From Clostridiales bacterium (GTDB lineage Bacteria; Bacillota; Clostridia; Lachnospirales; Lachnospiraceae), in the NCBI GenBank assembly GCA_021203365.1, contig JAJQBI010000041.1, positions 1 to 64,000 on the forward strand: a stretch of 64,000 nucleotides of DNA, in the 5' to 3' direction. A model generated the notes under the pieces. It saw nothing but the letters and a program-made list of their open reading frames with translations. It had not been told where the DNA came from and made no database searches. Position numbers and translations under genes: made by a program. Positions 36,441 through 45,965 of this stretch are shown in pieces (the first letter of the stretch is position 1; the number at the start of each line of letters is the position of its first letter).

Positions 36441-36710
36441 TATAATGTGAACACTTAGTGAGCCCAAGCTTCCGGCGCAGGGCGAACTTAGTGTGAACTT
36501 ATGCCTGGACACTTAGTGCGTCCGAGCCTCAGCGACGGACAAACTTAGTGTCCATGGTATAATGTGAACACTTAGCCCAAGCCTTTGGCGCTGGGCGAGC
36601 TTAGTGTGAACTTATGCCTGGACACTTAGTGCGTCCGAGCCTCAGCGACGGACAAACTTAGTGTCCATGGTATAATGTGAACACTTAGCCCAAGCCTTCG
36701 GCGCTGGGCG
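36441..36710 (+). repeat. 113-117 bp tandem repeat of paired hairpins with extended -10 boxes
   Basis: Two full units (36441-36557 and 36558-36670) and a truncated third (36671-36710). Each unit begins with TATAATGTGAACACTTAG. It then carries hairpin A (ACACT..GCCC / GGGC..AGTGT; 36451-36494 and 36568-36607) and hairpin B (GGACACT..GTCCG / CGGAC..AGTGTCC; 36507-36553 and 36620-36666). Hairpin B and its flanks are identical in the two units. Unit 1 is longer by the four bases TGAG. Each TATAAT is preceded by TG at the extended -10 position (TGATATAAT, TGGTATAAT). The array ends 56 bases before the dnaD-like start. It is not a CRISPR: units are contiguous without spacers. Confidence 0.9.
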
Positions 36711-36766
36711 AACATTCCCCCTCAGGGGAAAGCATATTTTTTGAATGTTGTGAAAGCGAGTGTTCT

Positions 36767-37864
36767 ATGACCATGATTTCTCTGCAGAACGACTCCTCCC
36801 GGGAGGTAACCGTTCTGTCCAACTGTTTTATTGACGAATATATGCCCCGCGCAAACGGGGAGTTTGTAAAAGTATACATCTATCTTCTGCGCCTTCTCTG
36901 CTCTCCGGACGCCTCATTCTCCCTGGAGCAGATGGCGGACCGTCTTCTCTGTACGGAAAGAGATATCTTCCGGGCTCTGAAATACTGGGAAAGTGAACAG
37001 CTCATGGTCCTGCATTACGAAAAAGACCAGCAGCTGTCCGGAATCTCTATTCGCTCTCCCAGGATCCCGGATCTTCCGGAAGAAAAAGCGGATGCCCCTT
37101 CCCAGGAAGAAGAATATGAAACAAAGGTTCTCACAAAGTCCGCATCCGCTGCCTCCTCCCGTAAACAAAACGCACCGGGCGGCGACTCCGCACGGCTGAC
37201 GCCGGACCGAATCCGGGAGCTGCAGCAGGATGAGGACATCCGGCAGCTTCTATATATCGCAGAACAGTATCTGAACAAAACTCTGACCTCCACGGAAATG
37301 CAGAAAATCCTTTATTTTTACGACGAGATGCATATGTCCGCAGAGCTGATCGAATATCTTCTGGAGTACTGCGTTGGCAAAGGGCACAAAAGCATACGCT
37401 ACATAGAGACCGTGGCAATGGCCTGGACGGACGAGGGCATCACCACAGTAGAGGCCGCCAAGGAAACTGCCTCCCGTTTTTCCAAAGATTATTTTACCAT
37501 TTTAAAGGCCATGGGAATCACCGGGCGCAATCCGGTGGAGGACGAAATCGTTTTTATGGATACCTGGCTCCAGGAATATGGATTTGACATGCCGCTGATC
37601 CAGGAAGCATGCTCACGGACGGTTCTCGCCACAGGACAGGCAAGCTTTCAGTACACGGACAAAATCCTTGCCGGATGGAAGAAAAACAGGGTTCACACAA
37701 TGGAAGACATTCGCCGGCTGGACGCGGAGCATAAAAAAAGACAGCTGGAAAAATCACTTCCCCGCCAGAATGCGGTCTCCAAATCGCCAAACCGATTTAA
37801 CAATTTTCACCAGCGCCAGTATGACTTTGAGGAATACGAAAAGCGACTTCTGAATCAGTCATAA
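36767..37864 (+). CDS. DnaD-domain replication initiation protein
   Basis: A 365-residue protein of the DnaD/DnaB (Gram-positive) primosome family. An N-terminal winged-helix domain (about 1-90; FSLEQMADRLLCTERDIFRAL) is joined by a charged linker to two DnaD C-terminal-type domains. One is near 160-220 (LTSTEMQKILYFYDEMHMS, IRYIETVAMAW) and one near 245-315 (VFMDTWLQEYGFDMPLIQEA, FQYTDKILAGW). Such proteins remodel origin DNA with DnaA and help load the replicative helicase. It is encoded just after the DnaA boxes and hairpin repeats. The ribosome site is weak (GAAAGCGAG). It starts a probable operon with the loader ATPase and the prs-like gene. Confidence 0.9.
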   Translation: MTMISLQNDSSREVTVLSNCFIDEYMPRANGEFVKVYIYLLRLLCSPDASFSLEQMADRLLCTERDIFRALKYWESEQLMVLHYEKDQQLSGISIRSPRIPDLPEEKADAPSQEEEYETKVLTKSASAASSRKQNAPGGDSARLTPDRIRELQQDEDIRQLLYIAEQYLNKTLTSTEMQKILYFYDEMHMSAELIEYLLEYCVGKGHKSIRYIETVAMAWTDEGITTVEAAKETASRFSKDYFTILKAMGITGRNPVEDEIVFMDTWLQEYGFDMPLIQEACSRTVLATGQASFQYTDKILAGWKKNRVHTMEDIRRLDAEHKKRQLEKSLPRQNAVSKSPNRFNNFHQRQYDFEEYEKRLLNQS

Positions 37865-37933
37865 AAAACGCCCGCAAAATAACAGCTTCGGGCTGCGCCG
37901 GACAGCTCGTGAACAACAGGACGGAGGGATGTT

Positions 37934-38920
37934 GTGCCTTTACAGAATTTTCAATATGATGAGATCATGCGGGAATACAGCCGCAGGCAGGCTCATAACC
38001 GGCGGCTTCTGGAAGAACACAGGGCAGAGGCCTATAAGAAGCTTCCCCGTCTTCAGGAAATTGACAACGAGGTTGCCTCTCTTTGCACGGACAAAATTCG
38101 CCGGCTTTTTTCCGGAAAAAACAAGAGCACAGGCGATCTGAAAGAAGCCGTTGCACGGCTGTCCGAGGAACGTCGTCTTCTGCTCACCCGCAGCGGGTAT
38201 CCGGAGGATTACCTGGACATGCCCTGCAGCTGCCCCCTTTGTCAGGATACCGGCTATGTGGACGGAAAAAAATGTGTCTGCTTTCGCCGGGCGGAGATCG
38301 AACTCCTCTACGCACAGTCTAATCTGAAAGAAATTCTCGAAAAAGAAAACTTTGACCACTTTTCTTTTGAATACTATTCTGATACAATAAGGGACGAGGC
38401 CGTTGGACTCTCCGCGCGGGAAATGGCACGAAGAGCCTATGACACGGCCAGACGTTTTGTACAGAACTTTGATAACCGATTTGAAAACCTTTTTTTATAT
38501 GGCGACACCGGTGTGGGAAAAACCTTTCTTTCCCACTGCATTGCCCGGGAGCTTCTGGCCTCCGCACAGTGTGTTTTATATTTTTCCGCTTATGACCTGT
38601 TCGACGAAATGGCCGGAAGCACTTTTTCTGCAAAAGATAAGAATACAAATGAGGAACTGCTATACAGCTGCGATCTTCTGATCATCGATGATCTGGGCAC
38701 TGAACTTACCAACAGCTTTGTATCCTCCCGGCTTTTTCTGTGCATCAACGAGCGTATCATGCGCAGAAAGTCAACAATCATATCCACGAATCTGACTCTG
38801 AAGGATTTTTCGTCAACGTATTCCGAGCGAACCTTCTCCCGCATTGCCAGCAGCTATCAGCTGATTCGGCTGATCGGGAAGGATATTCGAATAGAGAAAC
38901 TATTTACAGGAGGAAAATAA
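37934..38920 (+). CDS. DnaC/DnaI-type helicase loader ATPase
   Basis: A 328-residue AAA+ ATPase. An N-terminal helical domain (1-90) is followed by a zinc-binding cysteine cluster (CSCPLC .. CVCF, about 97-116), as in B. subtilis DnaI, where this region contacts the helicase. Walker A is GDTGVGKTFLSHC, Walker B LLIIDDLGTE, sensor 1 SSRLFLCINERI / IISTNLTL. The start is GTG at 37934, six bases after GGAGG. It probably loads the replicative helicase at origins or restarted forks together with the preceding DnaD-like protein. The stop is three bases before the next start. Confidence 0.92.
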   Translation: MPLQNFQYDEIMREYSRRQAHNRRLLEEHRAEAYKKLPRLQEIDNEVASLCTDKIRRLFSGKNKSTGDLKEAVARLSEERRLLLTRSGYPEDYLDMPCSCPLCQDTGYVDGKKCVCFRRAEIELLYAQSNLKEILEKENFDHFSFEYYSDTIRDEAVGLSAREMARRAYDTARRFVQNFDNRFENLFLYGDTGVGKTFLSHCIARELLASAQCVLYFSAYDLFDEMAGSTFSAKDKNTNEELLYSCDLLIIDDLGTELTNSFVSSRLFLCINERIMRRKSTIISTNLTLKDFSSTYSERTFSRIASSYQLIRLIGKDIRIEKLFTGGK

Positions 38921-38922
38921 AG

Positions 38923-40104
38923 ATGGCACAGACAACTACGAAAGCCCTGACGACTCTTCCATTTGGAAGGCTGGGCCTGATTCCCATGGAAAACTGCCAG
39001 AGCCTCGGACAGAAGGTCAATGAATGGCTGGTAAAATGGCGTTCCCAGCGGCAGCATCCGGAAATGGATTCCTTTGCCTTCGAAGGATACAAACGAGATT
39101 CCTACACCATTCAGGTACAGACGCCCCGTTTTGGCTCCGGGGAGGCAAAATGTGTAATCAATGAATCCGTCCGCGGGGACGACATTTACATTATGACCGA
39201 TGTGAGCAATTACAGCATGGAGTATTCCATCGGACCATATACGAACCTGATGTCTCCGGATGATCATTTCCAGGATCTGAAGCGTGTCATTGCAGCCATT
39301 GGCGGCAAGGCGCGCCGCATCAATGTCATCATGCCCTACCTGTATGAAAGCCGTCAGACGCAACGGAACGGCCGCGAATCTCTGGACTGTGCCAACGCGC
39401 TTCATGAACTGGTGAGTATGGGAGTGGAGAACATTGTCACCTTTGACGCCCATGACGCCCGGATTCAGAATGTCACTCCCCTCCATGGCTTTGAAACCGT
39501 ACAGCCCGCCTATCAGTTTATGAAATCTCTTCTCAACGAGGAAGATGGTCTGCGCATTGACAATGATCATTTTATGGTTATCAGCCCGGACGAGGGCAGC
39601 ATGAGCCGCGCCATCTATCTCGCCAATATCCTCGGCATTAATATGGGAATGTATTACAAAAGGCTGGATTACGCCACCACTGTAAACGGCAGACATCCTG
39701 TAGCCGCCAACGAATTCCTGGGGCCGGATCTCGCGGGCAAGGATGTCATCCTCGTGGACGACATGATCTCCTCCGGCGATACGGTTCTGGAAACCGCCGC
39801 GCTCCTGAAGGGCAGAGGTGCAAGACGGGTCTATATATGTGCTACCTTCGGATTCTTTACAGACGGTCTGAAGAAATTCGATATCGCCCACGAAAAGGGC
39901 ACATTCGACCGGCTTCTCACCACCAACCTGGTATACCAGACTCCGGAGCTTCTGGCCCGCTCTTACTACATCGACTGTGACCTCAGCAAATATATCGCGC
40001 TGATCATCGATACACTGAATCATGACCTGTCTGTAAGCCACCTGCTGAATCCGGTTGACAGAATCACCCGCTGCGTAAACAAATATATGGCCAGATATAA
40101 ATGA
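38923..40104 (+). CDS. Ribose-phosphate pyrophosphokinase family protein (long form)
   Basis: A 393-residue PRPP synthetase-like protein. The PRPP loop is DVILVDDMISSGDTVLETA, and RINVIMPYLYESRQTQRNGRE and VENIVTFDAHDARIQ match the flexible-loop and ribose-5-phosphate regions. Classical Prs is about 315 residues; the extra 70-80 lie mainly at the N-terminus and in VVNGRH-type insertions, as in a second clostridial Prs paralogue. The track ORF from 38740 overlaps dnaI; AGGAGG fixes the ATG at 38923, two bases after that stop. Linkage of nucleotide precursor synthesis with replication loaders in one operon is notable. Confidence 0.88.
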   Translation: MAQTTTKALTTLPFGRLGLIPMENCQSLGQKVNEWLVKWRSQRQHPEMDSFAFEGYKRDSYTIQVQTPRFGSGEAKCVINESVRGDDIYIMTDVSNYSMEYSIGPYTNLMSPDDHFQDLKRVIAAIGGKARRINVIMPYLYESRQTQRNGRESLDCANALHELVSMGVENIVTFDAHDARIQNVTPLHGFETVQPAYQFMKSLLNEEDGLRIDNDHFMVISPDEGSMSRAIYLANILGINMGMYYKRLDYATTVNGRHPVAANEFLGPDLAGKDVILVDDMISSGDTVLETAALLKGRGARRVYICATFGFFTDGLKKFDIAHEKGTFDRLLTTNLVYQTPELLARSYYIDCDLSKYIALIIDTLNHDLSVSHLLNPVDRITRCVNKYMARYK

Positions 40105-40142
40105 ACTTTTCCTCCGAAGAACAATACCTGTTCCTGTAAATA

Positions 40143-40183
40143 AAATACCGCTGGCAGAATTTTACAATGCCAGCGGTATTTTT
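40143..40183 (+). terminator. Terminator after the prs-like gene (bidirectional)
   Basis: AAATACCGCTGGCA and TGCCAGCGGTATTT pair perfectly around an 11-base loop with T runs on both strands. It serves the converging prs-like and SbcC-like genes. Confidence 0.92.
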
Positions 40184-40200
40184 CTCAGAAATTCCTTTCT

Positions 40201-41751
40201 TCACATTGAAACTTTATGGAAATCGATTCCTTCCCGTTCCAGAATTTCCATTTCTCTCTCATGACAGGTACAGAGAATTACCTGTCTGTTTTCTTTTGCA
40301 AGCCAGTGCAGCACAGCGGACAGTCGCTCCTCATCGTACATTCCAAATACATCGTCCAGAATTACCGGATATTTTTCTTTTCCGCATAAGAGCTCCCCGG
40401 CTGACATCCTGAGAGCGAAATAAATCTGCTCCAGTGTACCGCGGCTCAGCCTTTCAACCGGCACAGTCTTCAAATCGGTATTCACCCACATCTGAAAATC
40501 CTCGTCCATCAGAAGCTCCCGATATTTTCCGCCTGTGATCTCACAGAGGATCGCGGAGGTACGCTGACGCAGCCGCCCCCCAACCTGCCGGGAAAAGCTG
40601 CCGGAAAGGCTTTCAATACGGTCCATCGCCAGATTCAGTGCCTGTATTTCCCCCTGCTCCGGTGTGATCCTGCTTTTTTCTCCCTCGCATTCCAGGAAAT
40701 CTTCCTTCAGATTGTCCAGTGCCATCCTTTTTTCTTCCAGCGCACCGGAAATCTCTTCTTTTTTCCACTTCAGCTCCTCTCCCGCAGAGACCAGACGAGT
40801 CTTATGTCTTTCCCGGATCCGAATCTCCCTGGCAAATCGAAGCCGCAGAAATACAGCTCCGGCGGCCACGGCAGCCGCCGCGGCTCCCACAGACACTCCG
40901 ACCCATACAGACCCGTATATTCCGGGAAGAAAAACAATCCCCAGAATTCCCATCAGCAGAGCCGCAAACACCCCCGCCTCCGACAAAAGCATTTTTTCCC
41001 GAATCTCCCTGATTCCCTGATCCAGAAGGGAATCTCCCTCCTTTATACTATCCCCGGTTCTTGCCTGGAGAGATCTTTCTTTTTTTTCAATCTGTGCCTT
41101 TTTCTCTTCCAGATCCCAGATTTCTTTCTGCACAAACTCAATATTTGAAGAAACCTTTTCCTGCTCTGCCTCCGCTTCCCTCTTCCTGCGCTCTTCCTGC
41201 GCGAGAAAACCCTTTCGGGTCATTTTCAGCATCTGCATCGCTCTGCCCAGGTCTACCGTGCAGTCTCCGGCTCCCTGGTAACCGGCCATGTAATTCCGGA
41301 GCTCATCCACCAGTTCCTTTCCGGTTACGCTCTTTAGCTGTGCCACGGAAACCGTATTGTCATAAACCGCCTCACTGACATTCTCAAAAATTGCATCCGC
41401 CGCTCCATTTACCTTCCGGACTTCCCCGTTGTCCTCACACAAGACCTCTCCCAGCTGCTTCTCTTTATAAAAATTCCGGGTAATACGATAATTTTTCCCT
41501 CCATATTCCAGCCAGAGGGTTCCTCCAAAGGACGTGGGGTCTTCCCATGGCTCGAAGGAGGAATAGGTATCGTTTTTTGCCGCTCTTCCCCGCTGCCGGC
41601 GTACTCCATAAAGCATGGACCGGACAAAAGTATGAAAGGTTGATTTCCCGCTTTCATTTTCCCCATAAAGCACATTCATTCCCGGGGCAAGTTCTATCGT
41701 CCGGTCATGAAGCTTTCCAAAATTCCGAATCGCAATACGACGGATGATCAT
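40201..41751 (-). CDS. Short SbcC/YhaN-like AAA ATPase with membrane segments
   Basis: A 516-residue ABC-type ATPase. The N-terminal IAIRNFGKLHD and NVLYGENESGKSTF form the SMC/RecF-like Walker A. The C-terminal signature is LSRGTLEQIYFALRMS, with Walker B YPVILDDVFGMYDEERL. The middle has short coiled coils around two hydrophobic helices (FAALLMGILGIVFLPG; VGVSVGAAAAAVAAG). SbcC and YhaN are about 1000 residues, so the coiled-coil arm is nearly lost and membrane anchoring is likely, as proposed for YhaN-type proteins. Its partner nuclease gene ends 22 bases upstream. I prefer ATG 41751 over the GTG at 41766; the ribosome site spacing is long for the ATG. Confidence 0.85.
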   Translation of the reverse strand: MIIRRIAIRNFGKLHDRTIELAPGMNVLYGENESGKSTFHTFVRSMLYGVRRQRGRAAKNDTYSSFEPWEDPTSFGGTLWLEYGGKNYRITRNFYKEKQLGEVLCEDNGEVRKVNGAADAIFENVSEAVYDNTVSVAQLKSVTGKELVDELRNYMAGYQGAGDCTVDLGRAMQMLKMTRKGFLAQEERRKREAEAEQEKVSSNIEFVQKEIWDLEEKKAQIEKKERSLQARTGDSIKEGDSLLDQGIREIREKMLLSEAGVFAALLMGILGIVFLPGIYGSVWVGVSVGAAAAAVAAGAVFLRLRFAREIRIRERHKTRLVSAGEELKWKKEEISGALEEKRMALDNLKEDFLECEGEKSRITPEQGEIQALNLAMDRIESLSGSFSRQVGGRLRQRTSAILCEITGGKYRELLMDEDFQMWVNTDLKTVPVERLSRGTLEQIYFALRMSAGELLCGKEKYPVILDDVFGMYDEERLSAVLHWLAKENRQVILCTCHEREMEILEREGIDFHKVSM

Positions 41752-41772
41752 AAAAGCTCTGTTCACCTCCCC

Positions 41773-42837
41773 TTATTTCCCTGATGTTCTGCTGGTTTCC
41801 AGCAGTGCCTGGAGCCCATAATACAGCGCCTTCTTTTCCGTCTCATTCATTCCATGATTTAAGAACCATCCAATATAATCTCCAATCAGTGTACCGCTGT
41901 ATCGCTGATAAAGTGCCTGCATATCATAAGCCGGACTGGATTCATCCAGCACCTCTGTTATGTTTCCCAGTTTTTTCAGTTTTTCAGGAATCAGAAGCAG
42001 ATCCGGAGAGCGCAGTCCCTGAAGTATTACCCGATATATATTCTGTCCGCCTCTGCGAAAGATTTCTGTTTTCATGGCGTCTTCCAGCGAAAGCTGCGTT
42101 GTCTCCTCGTGCAGCGAAAGGATCAGCTGCTGATAGGAGCGGGAGGCAAAGGGAATAAATTCTGTCCTCAGACGTCCATTCACCACACGTCCTTCTATAT
42201 ATCCATGCGGGCCCAGATCGTTCCGGTCAATGGGTTCAAGCGCTCCGGAATAAGCCGCCCGATCCCTGAGCAGCACCTGAGGCTTATGAATGTGTCCAAG
42301 AGCAATATAATCGAAACCCTTTGCCGAGAGGGCGAAAACATTCAGGGGAATATGTTCCCTGTCCCCGCCGTGAGCCAGAAGAATGTGCATTCCCTCTTCC
42401 CGCCTCGGCTCTGCCTTTTCATACAGAGCCTCCCGGATCTCCCGGTGGTGATAACTGAGACCGTAAACATATACATCCAGCTTTTCATCCTTCACACAGG
42501 TCAGTGTCTCTTCCCGGAAAAATACCACATTGGGCTCCCAGACAAACGTATTGTAAAAGGATTCTCTGCTTATGGGATCATGATTTCCCGCCATAAGATA
42601 AATACGGGTATCTGGAATGGTGGAAAACAGATAATTCACTTCCCGCAGTTCCCGCAGCAGAGGCTGTCGGTGAAACAGATCACCGGCTACAAACAACAAA
42701 TCCACCGGGTTCCTGCGTATATCCGCAATAACCCGGCGGAAGGTTTCCCAGATTTCCTTTTCCCTCTCCTCACTCCAGGAGCAGCCCCGGTCCGGAACCG
42801 CCCCCAGATGCACATCCGCAAGATGAATAAACCTCAT
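41773..42837 (-). CDS. SbcD/Mre11/YhaO-like DNA repair exonuclease
   Basis: A 354-residue metallophosphoesterase. The metal motifs appear in order: FIHLADVHLGA, LLFVAGDLFHRQ, YLMAGNHDPIS, ILLAHGGD and YIALGHIHKPQ. A C-terminal capping region of about 150 residues follows. With the downstream SbcC-like ATPase it should form a nuclease complex that processes DNA ends or hairpins. AGAGGG precedes the ATG. asnS ends 56 bases upstream of the start on the same strand, so co-transcription is possible. Confidence 0.93.
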   Translation of the reverse strand: MRFIHLADVHLGAVPDRGCSWSEEREKEIWETFRRVIADIRRNPVDLLFVAGDLFHRQPLLRELREVNYLFSTIPDTRIYLMAGNHDPISRESFYNTFVWEPNVVFFREETLTCVKDEKLDVYVYGLSYHHREIREALYEKAEPRREEGMHILLAHGGDREHIPLNVFALSAKGFDYIALGHIHKPQVLLRDRAAYSGALEPIDRNDLGPHGYIEGRVVNGRLRTEFIPFASRSYQQLILSLHEETTQLSLEDAMKTEIFRRGGQNIYRVILQGLRSPDLLLIPEKLKKLGNITEVLDESSPAYDMQALYQRYSGTLIGDYIGWFLNHGMNETEKKALYYGLQALLETSRTSGK

Positions 42838-42892
42838 AATATCCCTCTTATATCCTTTGGACGACCCGTACTGTAAAACACTGCCGCTGCGT

Positions 42893-44284
42893 TTACAGTT
42901 CGCAGTTATTCACAGTTCTCGGGTATGGCAGCACATCCCGAATGTTTCCCATACCTGTGAGATACATAACGCAGCGCTCAAAACCAAGGCCAAATCCGGA
43001 ATGACGCGTGGATCCATATTTGCGCAGGTCAAGGTAAAAACCATAGTCCTCCGTTTTCAGCCCCAGCTCGTCCATACGGTTTTTAAGCTTCCCATAGTCA
43101 TCTTCCCTCTGACTTCCGCCGATGATCTCCCCGATGCCTGGAACCAGGCAGTCCATGGCCGCCACAGTCTTTCCATCCGGATTCAGCTTCATATAGAAAG
43201 CCTTGATTTCCCTGGGATAATCTGTGACAAATACCGGTTTTTTATAAATTTGCTCAGTAAGGCAGCGCTCATGCTCCGTCTGCAGGTCACAGCCCCAGGA
43301 CACCTTATAGTCAAATTTGTCATTTCTCTTCTCCAGAAGCTCAATCGCCTCTGTATAAGTCACACGGGCAAATTCCGAATTCATCACATGATTCAGCCTC
43401 TCAAGCAGTCCCTTATCCACAAATGAATTGAAAAAATTCATCTCCTCAGGCGCATTCTCCAGAACATAACGAATCACATATTTCAACATAGCTTCCGCCA
43501 GATCCATATCATCCGCAAGATCCGCAAAGGCAATTTCCGGCTCGATCATCCAGAATTCCGCCGCGTGCCGGGTCGTATTGGAATTCTCGGCCCGGAATGT
43601 CGGACCAAAGGTATAAACATTGCGGAAAGCCTGCGCAAAGGCTTCCACATTCAGCTGTCCGCTTACCGTCAGATTCGTCTCTTTCCCAAAAAAGTCTTTC
43701 GTATAGTCAATTTCCCCCGCCTCATTAAGGGGTGGGTTTTCAGGATCCAGAGTTGTTACCCGAAACATTTCCCCCGCACCCTCACAGTCACTTCCCGTGA
43801 TCAGCGGCGTGTGTACATAGACAAACCCTCTTTCCTGGAAAAATCTGTGAATCGCGTAAGCACAGAGCGAACGCACCCGAAAAACCGCCTGGAAGGTATT
43901 CGTTCTGGGGCGAAGATGCGTCATGGTCCGCAGATATTCCAGAGAATGACGTTTCTTCTGCAGAGGATAATCCGGCGCGGATGCGCCTTCCAGCTCTACC
44001 GCAGAAGCCTGAATCTCAAATGGCTGCTTCGCCTGAGGCGTTGCCACCAGAGTTCCTGTCACAAGAATCGCAGCTCCCACATTCAATTTTGAGATTTCTC
44101 CAAAATTATTCATTGTATCGTGATAAACGATCTGAAGCGTTTCAAAAAACGTACCGTCGTGAAGAACAATAAATCCAAAGGCCTTTGAAGCGCGGACACT
44201 CCGAACCCATCCGCCCACACACACTTCCCGGTCCAGGTACTGTTCCCTGTTTTTATATATTTCTTTCACCGTAGTCAGATTCAA
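42893..44284 (-). CDS. asnS: Asparaginyl-tRNA synthetase
   Basis: A class IIb synthetase charging tRNA-Asn. The N-terminal OB-fold binds the anticodon ([22 protein letters not shown]). Motif 2 is [25 protein letters not shown], quoted here in parts ([12 protein letters not shown]), and motif 3 is [15 protein letters not shown] near the C-terminus. The 463 residues are full length. TRHAAEFWM with Ala and the lack of an insertion in the C-terminal domain favour AsnRS over AspRS. CGGAGG precedes the ATG. No T-box leader is visible upstream. Confidence 0.96.
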   Translation of the reverse strand: MNLTTVKEIYKNREQYLDREVCVGGWVRSVRASKAFGFIVLHDGTFFETLQIVYHDTMNNFGEISKLNVGAAILVTGTLVATPQAKQPFEIQASAVELEGASAPDYPLQKKRHSLEYLRTMTHLRPRTNTFQAVFRVRSLCAYAIHRFFQERGFVYVHTPLITGSDCEGAGEMFRVTTLDPENPPLNEAGEIDYTKDFFGKETNLTVSGQLNVEAFAQAFRNVYTFGPTFRAENSNTTRHAAEFWMIEPEIAFADLADDMDLAEAMLKYVIRYVLENAPEEMNFFNSFVDKGLLERLNHVMNSEFARVTYTEAIELLEKRNDKFDYKVSWGCDLQTEHERCLTEQIYKKPVFVTDYPREIKAFYMKLNPDGKTVAAMDCLVPGIGEIIGGSQREDDYGKLKNRMDELGLKTEDYGFYLDLRKYGSTRHSGFGLGFERCVMYLTGMGNIRDVLPYPRTVNNCEL

Positions 44285-44425
44285 TGTAATTTCCTCCGTT
44301 TCGATCTTTCAAAATATTGAAGGATCCTTCAGCCCTTCCGTCGTAGTATAGCCTATTCCCGTATTGTGCGCAAGGAGCAATCTGTCAGTTTACACCGCAG
44401 GTTTCTCAAAATCATGCCGTTTTTC

Positions 44426-45916
44426 TCACAGAGAGTTTATAAAGCGCATAAAGGCCATTCTGCCCTCTTCTGTACATTTATAGACACCCGCGTCCTCCAG
44501 GACATGTACAAAAACATTTCCCACTTCTTTTCTGAGAACATCCTGAATGTTCTCTCTGTCCAGATTGTCATATCCGGGAAGAAATTCTTTTACCCAGGCC
44601 GCATGTTTCTCAATTTTCTCATTTGAGGAAATATCCTTTCCTTCCAGAATATATTCCTCCAGAAGCTCCAGTTCTTCTTTCAGCCGGGCCGGCAGCACGG
44701 CAAGACCCATCACCTCGATCAGGCCAATATTTTCCTTTTTTATATGATGATACTGCGCATGGGGGTGGTAAACTCCCAGAGGATTCTCCTCAGTGGTAAT
44801 GTTATTGCGCAGCGTCAGATCAAGCTCAAAAAGATCTCCCTTCTTCCTGGCAATGGGCGTGATTGTGTTATGCGGCTCTCCCTCTGTCTCCGCAAAAATA
44901 AACGCGGCTTCATCCGTATAGCCCCGCCACACCTCCAGTACATGAGTCGCCAGATCGATCAGCCTCTTCTCGTCCCTGTGGCGAATTCGCAGCACAGAAA
45001 GGGGCCATTTCAGAATCCCGGCTTCCACATCCTCATAGCCTGGAATTACCACAGATTTCTCTATGGGCGCTTTTGCCATGGCAAAGGTGTAATGCCCGCC
45101 CTGAAAATGATCATGACTCAGGATAGAGCCACCCACAATGGGAAGATCCGCATTGGATCCCAGAAAATAATGAGGAAAAAGCTTAACAAAATCAAAAAGT
45201 TTGATAAACGCATTCCGGTCAATTTTCATGGGTGTATGTTCAAAGTTAAAAACAATACAGTGCTCATTGTAGTACACATAGGGAGAATACTGAAATCCCC
45301 ACGGTGTATCATTGATCGTAATGGGAATCACTCTGTGATTCTGTCTGGCCGGATGATTCACACGCCCGGCGTATCCTTCGTTTTCCGGACAGAGAAGACA
45401 TCGGGGGTAATTGCTGCTTTTTACCAGTCTGGCCGCCGCAATGGCCTTGGGATCTTTCTCCGGCTTGGACAGATTAATCGTGATATCAATGGCTCCGTAC
45501 TCACTGTCCACCGTCCATTTCAGATCCTTTTTCACACGATCCCGGCGGATATAATTACTGTCCTGACTCAGCTTATAAAAATAATCGGTAGCTTTTTCCG
45601 GACTCTCTGCGTATTTATCCCAGAATTCTCTCTGAACCTGATGCGGGCGCGGCATCAGACAATTCATGATTCTCGTGTCAAACAGATCCCGATACACAAT
45701 GCTGTCCTGCGTCAGTCCCCGTTTTACCGCCTCATCAAGAAGAGCTGCGAGTACCTCTTCCAACACAATGTTCTCATACTTTTCTGTCGGCTCTTTAAAA
45801 TCATCCTCTCCGAAAACGTCCAGCAAAAGATTCGTTGTGTAGGCCCGCTCACATTCCGGAGTCAGCCCTGTTTCAATTCCATACTGCACAAGTTTTGCAA
45901 TGTTCTCACTCAGCAT
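44426..45916 (-). CDS. galT: UDP-glucose--hexose-1-phosphate uridylyltransferase (GalT class II)
   Basis: A Leloir-pathway enzyme exchanging UMP between UDP-glucose and galactose-1-phosphate. The 496-residue length and the sequence NSNYPRCLLCPENEGYAGR-like block (RCLLCPENEGY) mark the Firmicute class II form. SHDHFQGGHYTFAMA carries the His-x-His-type active site, and PHAQYHHIKKENIG is also conserved. The track ORF begins at 46036, but GGAAGG is placed for ATG 45916 (MLSENIAKLV), where the family begins. It has no galK or galE neighbour. It follows the large unknown protein gene on the same strand, with 49 bases between. Confidence 0.94.
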   Translation of the reverse strand: MLSENIAKLVQYGIETGLTPECERAYTTNLLLDVFGEDDFKEPTEKYENIVLEEVLAALLDEAVKRGLTQDSIVYRDLFDTRIMNCLMPRPHQVQREFWDKYAESPEKATDYFYKLSQDSNYIRRDRVKKDLKWTVDSEYGAIDITINLSKPEKDPKAIAAARLVKSSNYPRCLLCPENEGYAGRVNHPARQNHRVIPITINDTPWGFQYSPYVYYNEHCIVFNFEHTPMKIDRNAFIKLFDFVKLFPHYFLGSNADLPIVGGSILSHDHFQGGHYTFAMAKAPIEKSVVIPGYEDVEAGILKWPLSVLRIRHRDEKRLIDLATHVLEVWRGYTDEAAFIFAETEGEPHNTITPIARKKGDLFELDLTLRNNITTEENPLGVYHPHAQYHHIKKENIGLIEVMGLAVLPARLKEELELLEEYILEGKDISSNEKIEKHAAWVKEFLPGYDNLDRENIQDVLRKEVGNVFVHVLEDAGVYKCTEEGRMAFMRFINSL

Positions 45917-45965
45917 TTTCCTTCCCCTTTCTGTTATGGCTGTAAAAATACAGCCGGTTTGCAAA

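Noticed and set aside
36441-36710. Repeat array as CRISPR
   Set aside because: Units of 113-117 bp are contiguous with no unique spacers, and there are no cas genes.
38857-40041. 394-residue minus-strand ORF
   Set aside because: It is the shadow of the prs-like gene, which has clear PRPP motifs and a strong ribosome site.
44285-44425. T-box leader for asnS
   Set aside because: The AGGGTGGTACCGCG-type motif and a terminator hairpin are absent, and the gap is too short.
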